Source: Synchiropus splendidus (taxonomy: Eukaryota > Chordata > Actinopteri > Syngnathiformes > Callionymidae). From it: 64,000 bases of DNA. Shown here piece after piece: positions 12,173-24,500 of the stretch (position 1 is its first letter; every line of letters begins with the position of its first letter). The notes under the pieces are model-generated. The model was not told where the DNA came from. It saw only the letters and a list, made by a program, of their open reading frames with translations, and searched no databases. The DNA lies in assembly GCF_027744825.2 (NCBI RefSeq), contig NC_071339.1, forward strand, positions 26,893,501 to 26,957,500, written 5' to 3'. The position numbers were made by a program, and so were the translations under genes.

Positions 12173-15100
12173 CATCCACCTATAATTTGTCGGACAGAGA
12201 AGATATAGATCCACAGGTGATAGCCACCGCTCATTGCGTGTGTATGCGTCTGGTACTGTAGGATATTGCCCCGTGGAGGACAGTCCTAAACTTTTCTATC
12301 AATCATTAAGTACTGCTCAGCTCTGGACACACACCTACTGCACCTGCACTCCTGCCTTGCTCAGCCAAGCTGGAGACCCCCGGCATGAACTTGAAAAGTC
12401 TTTCCTGAAAACTTTACAATATAAACATCAACTCATTCAAGAAGTGGGAAGTTCAGAGAGGCAAAACTTGGCTGTTTAGACTGTAAGTTGCCTTCACAGT
12501 TAAGACTGGGACAGACTGACTATAGTCTTTGATAACATGTATTCAATAATCAGTCCATCAGTATGCGTCATCTTTCAGAGGTCAGTCAACTTCCTGAGTC
12601 TCACCATGTCTTCCACATGTCCATGCATTTGACTCACCTCTTGTTTGGCCCTCACAAGTCATCAGAATTGACTGTCATTCACGATCCACTGGAGGATCCT
12701 TCCACTGTCATAGCTTCTTGACAAATGTACAATTCATGCTACTCCTCTACAGTGGCAGTAGATAAACAGATTCATGACAAATCACTCACTTAAATAAATA
12801 AGCTATTTATTTAAGTAATGGAGCTAAAACAATATGTACCTCACCCTCACTCATCGCTGATCTCAGAGAGACAATGCAACACAGCATGCTGACTTCAATA
12901 AAGCGACCTCACACACGCTCAAGCAACGCATATCCCTGCAGGACCGAGCCGGTGGCTGTGCAACCTGGGGACTTTGGCACTCTGTGTATCAACCTCGCTG
13001 TGTTAAAGTCCTCAGAGACTCTCACCAGTAGCTCTGACGGCAATAGAAACTCTCGTCTGCATTACAAAAGACGTTACCGCGAGGAGCTCGGAGACGAGAG
13101 GGGTAAATAAACCATGCATGCTCTTTGCTCGGGGTTCTGTTTTATTTTATTCATCAAGAAACCCTCAGAGACTTCAGCAGCGTGTCAGTGGAGAGTCTAG
13201 GAACGATGAGGAGAACCTGCATGTTTTCAGGTGGGAATTGAAGAGGAATGGTTGCAAGATAGATATTCTGGTAGATATTGGTAAGGCCATTTGAATTTGA
13301 ATTTGCGCTTATATATTTTTTTCAAAACTCCTCTAGTGTGTTCTGAATACAAAAATAATTCCATATGGACTGTTTATTTATATTTTTTTATCTGTGGCAT
13401 ATTAATTTGGGGGTTTGAAAATATGTTTATGTGTCATAATATTGGAGGATAAAGTTAGATTAGAAAGTTTATCCTTTGTCTCAGTGGTGAGATATTTAAT
13501 TATCATGACTGCAGAGGTCAAAGATCACAATATAATGAAGAGATGACTGAGAGATAACAGTCCAGAGAAATACCTGGTCATATGAGGAGAACCATTGTTT
13601 TAACAGGTTCAGAATGAACAGGTAGCCATTGTTCTATTATTATTATTTGCTTATTTTTGTATTTTGTATTTTGTATTTTTTTTAAATTTATTTTTATTTT
13701 TATTTTTTTACTTGTCTTTGTTGTGTTCAGACAGAAGCACTACGTTTTATTCACCAGTCAAGAAACTTCTACCTTTGTCCTTTTAATTTAAAAATAAAAA
13801 TGAAAAAAAAATACTACACACGCCATCTCCGGTTGAAACCAGTAATGCCAATCCACTGCAAACCTTGAGTGAGGTCTGTGCCCACGTGTGTCCCAATGTG
13901 TTTGTAGTTTACTCCTAAGGAGTAACTCTCACTTTCATCACCTGGTCCAATCCTACAGCGGCATATACAACTTCTGCTTTCATTTCCCAATTTCTCTCTT
14001 CTTCCGGTCATGAAGTTCTCCAGAGCTTTCTTCCAGGACTTTGATTAGAAGAGCACCCAAGACCACCATCCTCCCACCTACGGTTCCCAGTTATAGAGAT
14101 GGTTCTTCTTTGTTTTATCTCGTGTGATCACGTACCAGCTTTTGCTGCTTAGAGATTGAGCTTCAACAGCAGTGGTGGGATTGACAATTGATGTACAGTG
14201 CATTATCGGGCCACACCACAGACATAACTATCATCGCTAGATCTTTAACCATTCCTTTTGGTAGTACTACTACTCAATTAAGGGAGGTGCAGAAGGGAGT
14301 AATCTCAATCAGGTTCATGGATGTGCTCAGGATGAACAAGAAAGGCTGTAGTGGAGGTGACCTTTAAGCATAAAGAAGTTGACATTTTCAGCAGACTTCA
14401 GAACTGATTATGTGTTTTTTAGGAAACAACAATGACACTGACTATGACCAATATGTAACCGAGGCAGAATGACTGTTGATCAAACCAAGCCGGTGTTGAA
14501 GATGATTAGATTTGGCCCAAAAAAATGTTGAAGAAATGTGAGATGTTTGAATATGTCGACTGGATGACATGAAATCATTTACAGAACCTGAGAGTCTGTT
14601 TTCTCTCTTCCATTCATGTAATTACTCAGCTTGGTACCCCACAGGTTTAAGAGAACTTGTGTGTGTGTGTGTTCTCACAAAACACACAATTCTATCACAC
14701 ACTCAAATATGTTGGTAATTACTCCTAACTGTGCACTGGTTGGTCACAGGTGTTGCCGCCAAATGAGTGTAAATGAAAGCCATTAATCGTAGCTGCGGGC
14801 GAAGCTGTAAGAGAGAGAGCGGTTAGGAAAAAACGGGGAGCATCAACAACACGATGACTGCAGGTAGATGATGGATGGATGGACTGAGGGGAAGATGAGT
14901 GGACAGAGGTGTCTTGAAAATATAGAGTGAGGTTCATGTAAGCAACAGGAAGAATTAATTTGAAAAAAAAGTTGATGAATGGTTTGGAATGTCTTGCCAG
15001 ATAAACATTATCTTAATGACTTCATAACAAGCATTAATCAGCCACATTATTTAAAGTTGGGTAACGAACAAAGTCATTTTAAAAGTCAGTTTGTGCGATG

Positions 15101-15369
15101 TGCTGCAGTTGTTGTGTGGATGATGTTTTGGATCAAGGCCTCCTAAGAAGAGATCGACAAACCTAGAAGTTTGGGTGCACACAGAAGTGTCAGACCTCAC
15201 GGTATGAGTTGACCTTCCCTGACCACGACTTTTGAGATGATATGATAAATCGATCATGCTAAAAAGATGTTATTTCTACGAGTAGAAGGTGATTCAGATC
15301 GAGGGTGGTACATACATGATTGTGTGACTGTGAGAGATGGCTAAGAATGCAAGTCACAGGAACTCACAC
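12171..15369. other. Non-coding, nothing recognised
   Basis: No exon series, RNA gene or intact element. Low-complexity T-rich sequence occurs at 13655-13710 and A-rich sequence at 13785-13812. A 65-codon minus-strand frame at 13814-14011 has no recognisable motif. A short (TG) run lies at 14659-14671. Confidence 0.5.
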
Positions 15370-15445
15370 CTAGTGGTGGGTTTTAGTTACGGGCGAACAG
15401 GGCATCTGCCCGGGGTGGCATTTTTTGGGGGGTGGCTTTAGCCAC
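15370..15445 (+). mobile_element. Possible hAT-like element end
   Basis: The segment reads CTAGTGGTGGG, then GGGCGAACAGGGCATCTGCC and CGGGGTGGCATTTTTTGGGG. This G-rich phrase with 'GGCATTTTTTGGGG' is similar to ends of repeats scattered in teleost genomes that I associate with hAT-like elements. The internal and opposite ends are not identified. The class is from recall of the phrase, not from a tested match. Confidence 0.3.
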
Positions 15446-16235
15446 GTAAAAATGAATAAATAAAGTAAATAAATAAAAACAGCCCCAGGAGGACTGGCAA
15501 ATCCCTGCATTAAAAATGAACTACAAATGAAAATCAGAATCGTTCTCAACAATCGCGTCGCTCCTCCATAGCTGTCATCCCTTCCTCCCTCACGCGACTG
15601 GGTCGTTATTGTTATTAGCGCAATTTGTTTTGCTGAAATAATTGAATTAATTTTTCATGCAGAAACTGCTGGTGATGGGTGTAATCTTTCCCCAGCAGTG
15701 GATGGAGGAGGACCAGGATACAGGCTGCTCAGGTCTTTAACTAAGCTGGTGTTGAGAGAAATTCATACATTTTATTAGGAACTTCTGGGTTATTGATTGG
15801 TTGTTAAAAACACTGTAAATAGCATTGATAGTTTGTTTGATATTTAGACAATGCACTCATTTTTTGATGTGTTAATATTAAAAATAAATGCACAAGAGAC
15901 ATGACGGCTGAAGGTGAACTGTCACCCATGTGAATCATGCAGCTGAGCTTTAACCACTATCTATTGCAAAGTCATGTGACTTGATGATCAACTGCTGGAT
16001 GTCAGAAATTGGCAGCTCTGCGTCTCATTCACTCATAAAAAAATGTAAATTGAGTTGCACCCTAAAAATCGTAGTCAATGAGTCAAAACACCTGAAGGGG
16101 GCACACATGCAAATGTTACCTTTGAAAAGTCGATTGATCTAGATCGAACCCTAACCCATACTGATATCTCATTTTGCAGCGTCACTCAAAAGGTTTCTAG
16201 TGTGTGTCCAACAAGTATGCTGCACTGCATATGTC
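15446..16235. other. Non-coding, nothing recognised
   Basis: It may contain the body of the element that starts at 15370, but no coding motif or second end is seen. Confidence 0.45.
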
Positions 16236-16239
16236 CTCT

Positions 16240-17345
16240 GCTTCCTCTTCTCTCAAACCTACTGGACAGTTGAGGCTAAGTACTTAAAATCCTCTACCTT
16301 TTTTATCTCTACATCCTGTAACGTCACCTGTCCACTTGGGTCCCTCTTATTGCGGCTAACCTTCATACCTCTCCTTTCTAAGCCTATACCTCCACCTCTC
16401 TAGCTTATCTTCCACTTACTCCCTGCTCTCACCACAGATCACAATGTCATCTGCAAACATCATCGTCCAAGGAGCTTTTTGTCTAACCTCATCTGCCAAC
16501 CTGCCACCATGGCAAACAAGAAGGGACTCAGAGCTGAGCCTTGGTGCGGTCCCACCTCCACCTTGAACTCCTCGGTTACACCTGCAGCACACCTCACCAC
16601 TGTCTTATACCTGGCATACATGTCCTGCACCACTCGAACATACTTCTCTGCCACTTCCTCATACAATACCACAACTCTTCTCTTGGCACTCTGTCGTATG
16701 CTTTCTCCAGATCCACAAAGACACAATGGAGTTCCTTCTGGCCTTCTCTGTACTTCTCCATGAACATCCTCAAAGCAAACATTGCATCTGAGGTGCTCTT
16801 TTTTGGCATGAAGTCAAACTGTTGCTCACATATGCTAACTTCTGCCCTTAGTCTGTTAACCACTACTCTTTCCCACAGCTTCATTGTATGGCTCATCAAC
16901 TTTAGTTGTTCCCACAACACTGGACATCTCCCATGTTCTTGAAGGTGGGTACCAGCAACACTTCTCCTCCATTCCTCAGGGATCTTCTCACTGTCAAAGA
17001 CCCTGTGAAATGTTCTTGCCAAAAAGTCTACTGCCACCTCTCCTAAACACTTCCACCCCTCCACAGGTATATTATCAGTGCCCACTGCCTTTCCACTCTT
17101 CATCCTCTTAAATGCCCTTCTCACTTCAGCATTACTAATCTTTACCATGTCCTGATGTACAATGGTCACTCCTTCTACTCTTTGTTCTCTCTCATTTTCC
17201 TCATTGTTATCAGTCAAAACATTTCCCTCTCTATCCTTGATCACCCGAACCTGCTGCACGTCCTTCCCATCTCTATCTCTCTGTGTCACGGGGATCTTGT
17301 CCAAACTCAGTGGCTATTTACCACCATCGCACACACTCCTCAAAC
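16240..17345 (-). pseudogene. RTE-like LINE reverse transcriptase, truncated and frameshifted
   Basis: Minus-strand remnant of a non-LTR retrotransposon polymerase. Reading from 17304 downward, the finger motif KSGKAVGTDNIPVE is followed by the palm segment FVDLEKAYDRVPREELWYC (motif A, with the catalytic Asp) in one frame of 236 codons. A frameshift near 16665 moves the reading to EKYVRVVQDMY and QGSALSPFLF (motif B, about 16514-16543). A second shift leads to MMFADDIVIC, with the FADD catalytic box at 16446-16457. Homology continues as GMKVSR-like and EDFKYL-like words to about 16240. The endonuclease half expected upstream is absent, so the copy is 5'-truncated as is usual for LINEs. The motif set fits the RTE clade; L2 or CR1 are less likely. 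Plus-strand frames over this interval are shadows. It is a dead copy. Confidence 0.92.
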
Positions 17346-17599
17346 AATACAAAATGTCTTCCTTAAACACCCCTTTTCCCCTTCCCTGAAGGAATCACAG
17401 GGCATCACATTCCATTTTAAAATGAAACACAGTTTCAATCTTTTAATTTTGTTTGAAAGTGTACTATTTCTACACATGTATTTTTGTGAGGCCATTTCTC
17501 CAAGAAAATGCCTAAATTATAGTAAATATAATTTCCAAACGTCTGACACAAACCGCACGAAAGTGCACACATAAATAAACAGCAGCAGAACTGCTCCTG
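17346..17599. other. Non-coding, nothing recognised
   Basis: Flank of the LINE relic. No target-site duplication was identified. Confidence 0.4.
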
Positions 17600-17960
17600 T
17601 TTGGAACATGCGTGTTCTGCTTGGCCGGCTGCTAGACGCATCTTGCTGGCTGCGATGAGTTTCATGTGTTGGGTGTGATTCTCGTACGTATGCGCGGGGG
17701 AAAGTGGGACGACCGAGTGTGTACCCTCGGTTATGCCAGCAGAACAGTGTGGATTAAGTTTGAAGACGTTTTGGGATCACTAACCGAACTAGTTGTGGAA
17801 GCGCGCGTCTGTGTGTGTGTGTGTGTATGTGTGTGTGTGTGTCTGTGCGTGCGTCTGCCTGCAGCCACTGAGCGGGAGGGGAAAATAGAGAGCACGCAGG
17901 ACGGTCGGAGCTGCTCCGTCACACTCTGCCTTGCAATCCTGTACAAATCTCTCTCACGTC
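17600..17960. other. Local CpG-rich island-like segment
   Basis: In a CpG-poor window this 360-bp stretch has many CpG dinucleotides (for example GCGCGCGTCT at 17801 and CGGTCGGAGC near 17902) around a GT microsatellite. It could be a young or unmethylated repeat, or a small CpG island. I see no TATA box, splice donor or conserved first exon next to it. A 102-codon frame at 17666-17974 crosses the microsatellite and is not credible as a gene. Confidence 0.3.
17811..17842. repeat. (GT)n microsatellite
   Basis: A 32-bp GT array with one A interruption at about 17827. Confidence 0.93.
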
Positions 17961-19141
17961 ACAAGTCCTCATAGACCCTCTGTTTGGCCATTGACACCAA
18001 CATGCTGCAGTGCATATGCTACCCAAAATCGGATGAGTAAAGTGTGCATGCTTAAGATCAACATCCCATCTGGCATTTCTCAGTCCCACTGATGACAGTG
18101 GAAAGATTGAATGGATTGTTGAAACCCAGTTGTGGAGAAAGGTTTATCAGATACCAAATATTGACTTTGGATTTGGGTGGTAGGAAGTAGAAACTGGCAG
18201 CAGTCCAGGAGATAACTTTCCTTGAGTCAACAGCTGGTACAAGGCTGTGCTCCTTGTATATTCACTGAACACTACGCTTGAATTTGACCTGACAGAGAAG
18301 TTATAAGCCTACTGTATATTCTTCTTTAAATAGCATCAAAAGTTGTCACTAACTGAACTTGGCTCATCTTAAAGCTACAAACCAGACATGGATGTCCAGC
18401 CAGGTCATCATCCCTCTCATCTCTCATCTGCATGAACATGGAAGGAAGTGCCTAGTCATCAATATACAGTAGTGGGTCTAACCTCTGGGTCTGTGTGGTT
18501 TCAGCAGCATGTTCGTACTGAGCAAAAAAGGTGAAATTATAAAAACACCAAGCCTCACGGGAAGAAAAGTTGCTGGCAGTGCAGGGGGGTTGTTGTTCTT
18601 CAGTCCGACCATAAATAATTTGTTTTTGTACATCGCTGGCTGTTTTTGTGCTGTACCACATTAATTTAAAATGTAAAACAGACAGCGAAGAAGCAGTACA
18701 ATTGAACTTTACAATCCATTGTAGAATAAAGTTTAAATCCCACTTTTCAATATGACAGCTGCACACATCAGCACTTTTAAATCTTACTTAACGCACTTTA
18801 TTTTTTTGTTACTATCCGCCACATTGTTTCCAGGGAGATTTGTAATAACACTATTGACTAATGAAACTTAAATTTCTTCCTCCTTATCACAAATCTAATC
18901 AGAGACAAGGTGGGATTCAGAGAAACATCTGTCTGCTAAGGGTCATGCCAATTGGCACATCTAGAACGATGAAAGACGAATGACTTTGAGTTAAACTTCA
19001 AGACACCGAAAGAGAAGCGGCTGCTCCGACCCCAATCATCAGACAGATAGACACAGCACAATGAGTGGCCTTGTTATTTAGTTTGCTGAGGGTAAAATGC
19101 ATGAAATTTATAATGCTGCGGCTGTGGACGAAACAGCAGTC
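17961..19141. other. Non-coding, nothing recognised
   Basis: No supported gene or repeat. A 104-codon minus-strand frame at 18452-18766 has no motif. Confidence 0.5.
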
Positions 19142-19145
19142 TTAA

Positions 19146-19725
19146 GGTCCTTGCACCCAACTGAAATTACGAAAAATATCAATATTGACGCGTCTGTCTT
19201 TGTACACGCAAGTCACAGCAAATATTAGGGTCCTATGATTTGCTGCAATCATGGAATCGTGGAATTGTCTGATTAAGGAATCGGATATTGGAATGGAATA
19301 TTGCTGAATTTGATATAATGGGACTATGAGACTGATAACTGATGACTGTGTTTTTACGGAAAAATGTTGCGAAGAGAAGCTACTCCTGAAGGCACAGCGA
19401 GCCTGCTGCACAGATGGTGTTGCACCAAGCTCCGCCTGTCAGCAAAAGCCGCTCCCTCTGTTCACATGGAGTGGTTGGACGCTTTTATTTATCCACCATG
19501 TTTAATGTTTTGGTTTGTGACATGTCACCAACGTGCATTTTGATTGCCCGTTCTAAGTTAAACTTTGCAAAAATTGACCTTGGTCCGAAAAATATATAAG
19601 CAAAAAAGCTCAGCGAAATAACGTCACTGATTTGCCAACTCCCAATGAAGAACAGCATTTTCGAAAAAAGTAATTAACGTGCAAGATATTCGCATGAAAA
19701 ATATGCGGCCACTGTGCGAGGACCT
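19146..19725. mobile_element. Miniature DNA transposon flanked by TTAA
   Basis: The left boundary reads TTAA then GGTCCTTGCAC. The right boundary, on the reverse strand, reads TTAA then A-GGTCCTCGCAC. That gives short terminal inverted repeats with one mismatch and a one-base slip. TTAA at 19142-19145 and 19726-19729 would be the target duplication, as in piggyBac or Kolobok elements. A 3-bp TTA/TAA duplication (PIF/Harbinger) is an alternative. The 580-bp interior has only a motif-less 89-codon frame and no transposase, so it would be non-autonomous. Confidence 0.6.
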
Positions 19726-19729
19726 TTAA

Positions 19730-21175
19730 GTTCTTTGGGGTTGTGCTCTTACCACTATGCCACTGTGAAATAGTATTTAAAATTGCTCTACAGTTTTGGT
19801 CAAGTGATATTCAGTAGGGCAACACATTACAGATGATTATTTCAGTGATTTAGTTTTATTTTGTAATTCATAACACTTTTTAGAATGTAATTCCAAATGA
19901 ACAGACGAACAACAACGATGGTATACATTTGTGATGGGTGGACTTTTTTCTGTCTCGAGCACCAGCCGCCCCAAGATGCGTGCCCATTTAAATTCTATGA
20001 GAGAGCAACCGGTTAGAAAGGCGCATCTTAGTTGTGGTAACATCATGAATGGAAACATTGTGCGTCATCACTGTGTCTTGGAATCCTTGCTGAGGCCTGA
20101 TTCCTTGGAATACTGATGAAGTATGTTGAATCAATGTTGCGCAGTGGAGTGACAATCTGAGTCAAAAGTGAAGCATAAGCATAAGGTCTTGGTCATTGGC
20201 AACGGGACTTGAGAGGATGTTCAAACACAAAACAGATCAGCCGTTGTGCAACATCATTTTCACAGCTCAAGGACAGCAGGGTCAAAGGGCAAAGATTTTT
20301 CCCCTTCCCATTTACATTTCAGATAGAGCGTGGAATATGTTTTCCCATCACTTGCGAATTTCTACTTGCCTCATCTGCAAAACTAAACAGACAAAGACAA
20401 TTCTGGCAGTCATTTTTTTCTAGCTATGTCCTCAACATTTTAAAAAAAATCAAATAGCTTACAGTAAATCCCCTAAAGCACATTTAAAAAACTGAAATTT
20501 TGAGATTAGAAATGTATGAATGCAAAACTAAAAGACATTTGAATTTGTGTGACATTTTAATGCTTGAACTGAGAACTGACATGCAATAATTTTTTCCCAT
20601 TTCTGAGCATCTTGTCAATGTTCCAGCAAGAACATGTATTGCCCTGTACGCCTTCTCACTCTCTACTTCGGAATTTGGCAGGAGCATTTAAGTTCAGGAT
20701 GGTCCCTGACAGCCCATCACGTCCTGCAGTTCACCATCCACGAACCTTCATCCAGCTCACCCTCAACGGTAATTGGAGAAAATAATGTGACAGAGCTGCA
20801 AGAAACACTTTTCATTAAAATTTTAACAAAATGTATGTCTATGTTTTGTGATTTTTCAAAGAAGCGAGACAAAAGCTTGCCCCAGAAAGGTGACTGCTTC
20901 TCGTCCAGATCAGAGAGGCCGATGAATATTTAAACATGTAATATGAGACACACACATACATAGACTCGGGTCACTACACTAACAAGAATCAGGATATGGT
21001 GTTAATTTATAAATAAGGTGTGTGAAGAAGGTGCCAGCACTGAATTTGATATGATGTCTGCTGGACCCCCTCAATCATTCCAGTGTTCAGAGCAGCAACA
21101 CACAGTGTGTGCTCAATTCAAGAGCATGAGTATTACTTTTGCTTTGCTAACCAGAGGGAATATCCAGACATTTCA
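19730..21175. other. Non-coding, nothing recognised
   Basis: No recognisable feature. Short frames lack motifs. Confidence 0.5.
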
Positions 21176-21177
21176 TA

Positions 21178-21505
21178 CGTATATATATATATATATATAT
21201 AGACCAACCGGTCGTAAGTCAGACTGGATTTAAGTCAAATGCCACTCAAAATAGCCGAGGGTTATAGGTACTACTGTAGTGGTAGATCGCTGTGTGAGAG
21301 TGAGTTGCTGGGATACTGTGCTGCCGTAACTGTCGTACGTGATGCCGACTGGCTGCCATAATTGTTGTATGCGTTGCCGGACTGGTAAGGGCTGCGGTAC
21401 CAGACACCGAATGAAAAAAAAATAAGCATCTGTTGGTCGTAAGTACGGTTGGCCGTAAGTCGAGCAGGTCGGATGTTACTTGCATATATGTATATATATA
21501 TGAAA
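21178..21505. mobile_element. Element-like insertion inside an AT microsatellite
   Basis: An AT dinucleotide tract at about 21178-21201 and another at about 21484-21501 bracket a 280-bp segment with a very different composition. The segment holds three copies of a G(G/C)YCGTAAGT-type word (near 21209, 21436 and 21451), the first near the left edge and the other two near the right edge, in the same orientation. This suggests an insertion into a TA-rich target, as Tc1/mariner-like elements make. True inverted ends were not resolved, so the class is open. Confidence 0.4.
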
Positions 21506-24500
21506 TGAAATGTCTGGATTAAATAATTTTAAAAAAAGCATTTTGTATATATTTATATTTTATATATAGTTTGGTGACAGTATAACATGCCTCCAAAATG
21601 TTTTCAAAATGCATCACAGCTGACTTCAGCACCGAAGCACACCACCAGATATCGCACTAATGAGAGGTACTGAGTGATACAGCGTCTCTATCCTCCACGC
21701 TCAAACAGGATAAACATAGACTTACCCCGCAGCCCTCCAAGGGAACCAACAACCTTTGTTGACTTTACAGCAGTTTTCTTTCCTAAGCATGTGTGCATGT
21801 GTGTGTGAGTGCATGTGTGCAGGTAGGTCTATTTGAGGGCGATTTATTTTCCTTGCCAGGGAGAAAACAATGGCAGCAGGATCAAGCAACGGATCCCGGG
21901 TATTTAATAACTCAAGAGGGAGCCAGTGACCTGAAGCGAAACTAGTACGACAGACAGTTCGAGTCAATCGATTCAAGGAGAAACTTTGTTCCGTTTTACG
22001 AGAATGTTAATGGGCGTTTTTTCCGGATCAATAGAGTCACTAAAAGATGGAAACTTTTGGTGAGAAAAAAAAACACGTGAAAAGTGGCCCTTTTGTGGAT
22101 CAGTTTTGAGACTCTTAATTTGAGTGTCAGTGTGTCACCATTGTTTTTATTTGCCTCAGACTTTGAATTTTTGCCTAAGGCTGACACGGAATTGAACTGA
22201 CTTCAACAGACTGGTCGTCACTTGTGACTTTCTGTTATCTGTTGGATGAGGTTAGCAGGGTCACACACGTAATGGCAATCGGTCTGACCCAATTTTACTA
22301 CTCCCCCACCAAGGATGATCAACAGCTAAATCTTTAAGGATTATCTTATCAGAGAATTCCTAGGTCCACAATGCGTTAAGAGTGACTCGGTCCCGACGAT
22401 CGGCTCTGACTACAGTTGGGCAGACAATGGCAAATGTTAAACATATTCAATGTGTATGCCCAAGGATTCATTTCTGTGGGCAGATCTGATCGCTCCTGAC
22501 TTCAAGTGTAACGTGGGACAGAATGTGGCCAATCAAGAAGTGATCCAACAGAGAAGCAAAGAAGTAAAAGAGGCATTTATCTAATCAATAGCACTAGAAA
22601 CACAAAAACCTGGAAAGTAAATCTCCCTCCAATTTGCAGCAGTCCTCACCAGGGCACCAGACTTTTAGTTCCACAAATAGTGGAGGTGGAGTTTCTGTCA
22701 TTTTTCCGTTAAGAGCAGACTGAAAACCACCATCATCTAGTCCATGTTGCTGTTGTGCGTTACTGTGATGTTTGCCATTTGTTTTGGCACCTGTGATCGC
22801 ACAATTGTGGGGGGCAGTGTCGCTGTTACTACCTGATACGTAGCTCTTATGAAACACAAAGAAGACATAATGATGGAAATTCTTCGTCCTTCAGTGGTGA
22901 TGTATTTAACCACCACCTCCTACAATGCTGCCTCCGTTACAGCTTCTGTGCAAGAGCTACATGTACTAATACTTCTTCCACAGTCACAATGTTTGTTATG
23001 GAGTTAGCAAAACTTTTGACTGTGGGCTGCTCCCCCTGATGGATATATGTGTGAACATCAATACCAAGGCAAAGGATGAATGGAAATAAATGATTCGTGA
23101 TGGTAACATCTGAACATTTAAAATGGATTGGTACAAATCCGTACATAGAGGGAGCATACACGGGCACCTTCCTCCTCAAGATCACAAGAGGGCCCAGACA
23201 CGTCTTGGTTAATCCAATTGATGTATCAATATTTATACAACTGCTATTCCAGTTTGTTTTTGTTTGACAAATGTTTTCAATAACTTTCCCCACAGTGGAT
23301 TCAGGTGGATGTCTAAGATGAGCTCATCATTTAAGTGACCGTGTATATGTGTGAGTGCTGCCGACCTTGAGCTGAGAAATGACTCAATAATCGCTGCTCT
23401 GCCCTGCACTGTGGATCCTGTTTTAGTTATTACACACAGCCAGCCATAATTCACATCCGTAATCATACATAATGTGGCGGCCTGCCCTCGACAGCTACCC
23501 ATGATTGGCAGATAGACTGACAAACGTACATTTGCATTTTAACCACATGCACCGCTAATCATAATTCCAAAAGCGGGTGGATCCAAGTTCTTGCACACAC
23601 ACATGTCGACACACACACATTGATATATTAATGTCCCAGCAAACTATGTGTCAACATTGGCCTTCTGACCTGTGTATGTTCACTGATATTGCTTAAAGTG
23701 ACTCGGTAGCAATCGATTTACATTTCCTTATCATCTGTCTCTCGCCGGTTCCACATTGTTTCGTATGGGCGCTTGGAAATGTATGCAGATGTTGCTGGAG
23801 TCAGCCCTCCGGTCAGGAAGAGATGTCTAATGAGGTCATCACAGCTAATCAGTCCTGGGTGACAGCCAGTGGTTCAATCCGATGGATTTGTGACAGCTTA
23901 GTCACTGCAGACGCCCACTCATTTCGAGTGGTGGTGTGTGTGCAGAGGTTGGTACGTTGCTCCTGCCGTGCACAGGTTACATGCCACAAGACCACACATG
24001 CTAATGTGTCTGGACTGGTTTTTCCTCAGCAGAATGAAGTCAATGGTTAAAAAAAAGCTGGTTTGAGGTAGGAGAAGTGCATGCTGTATTAATAAATCCA
24101 TTTAAAACAACAAAATTGTCATGTAAATGTCGGTAATGTAACACTCATTCAAAAATATAATCTGCTGAAATCTGCGAAAATCCAACAATATATTGAATAG
24201 CCTAACAAAATTTAGTATTCTAATATATTATTATATGATCAGTATACATAAGTACAATTTCTGTTGTAGTGTATGTATATTATATTTAAGATTGTTTTAG
24301 AGACCCAAAATATAATATATGATTTGGACATGCCATTATACTGACAAATATTACATGAAAACATTAATATATTTTAAAATATATATGCCATCAGAAATTG
24401 TCGAAGACTGCACTGATATGACATGAAGACATTGTAGATTTCAGAAACACAATGTGTCTTGTGGTTGTACAAAGTAAAAAGTACATAAAATGAGCGTAAT

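Noticed and set aside
11944..12261. Plus-strand 105-codon frame with a long Cys-Val repeat
   Set aside because: The repeat is the translation of the TG microsatellite at 12,085-12,170; there are no motifs on either side.
13814..14011. 65-codon minus-strand frame that reads smoothly
   Set aside because: No recognised motif, no splice signals, and length is within chance expectation.
16479..17574. Plus-strand frames of 94-139 codons at 16.5-17.6 kb
   Set aside because: Those over 16.5-17.3 kb are antisense shadows of the minus-strand LINE polymerase, which has real motifs; the part beyond 17.35 kb has none.
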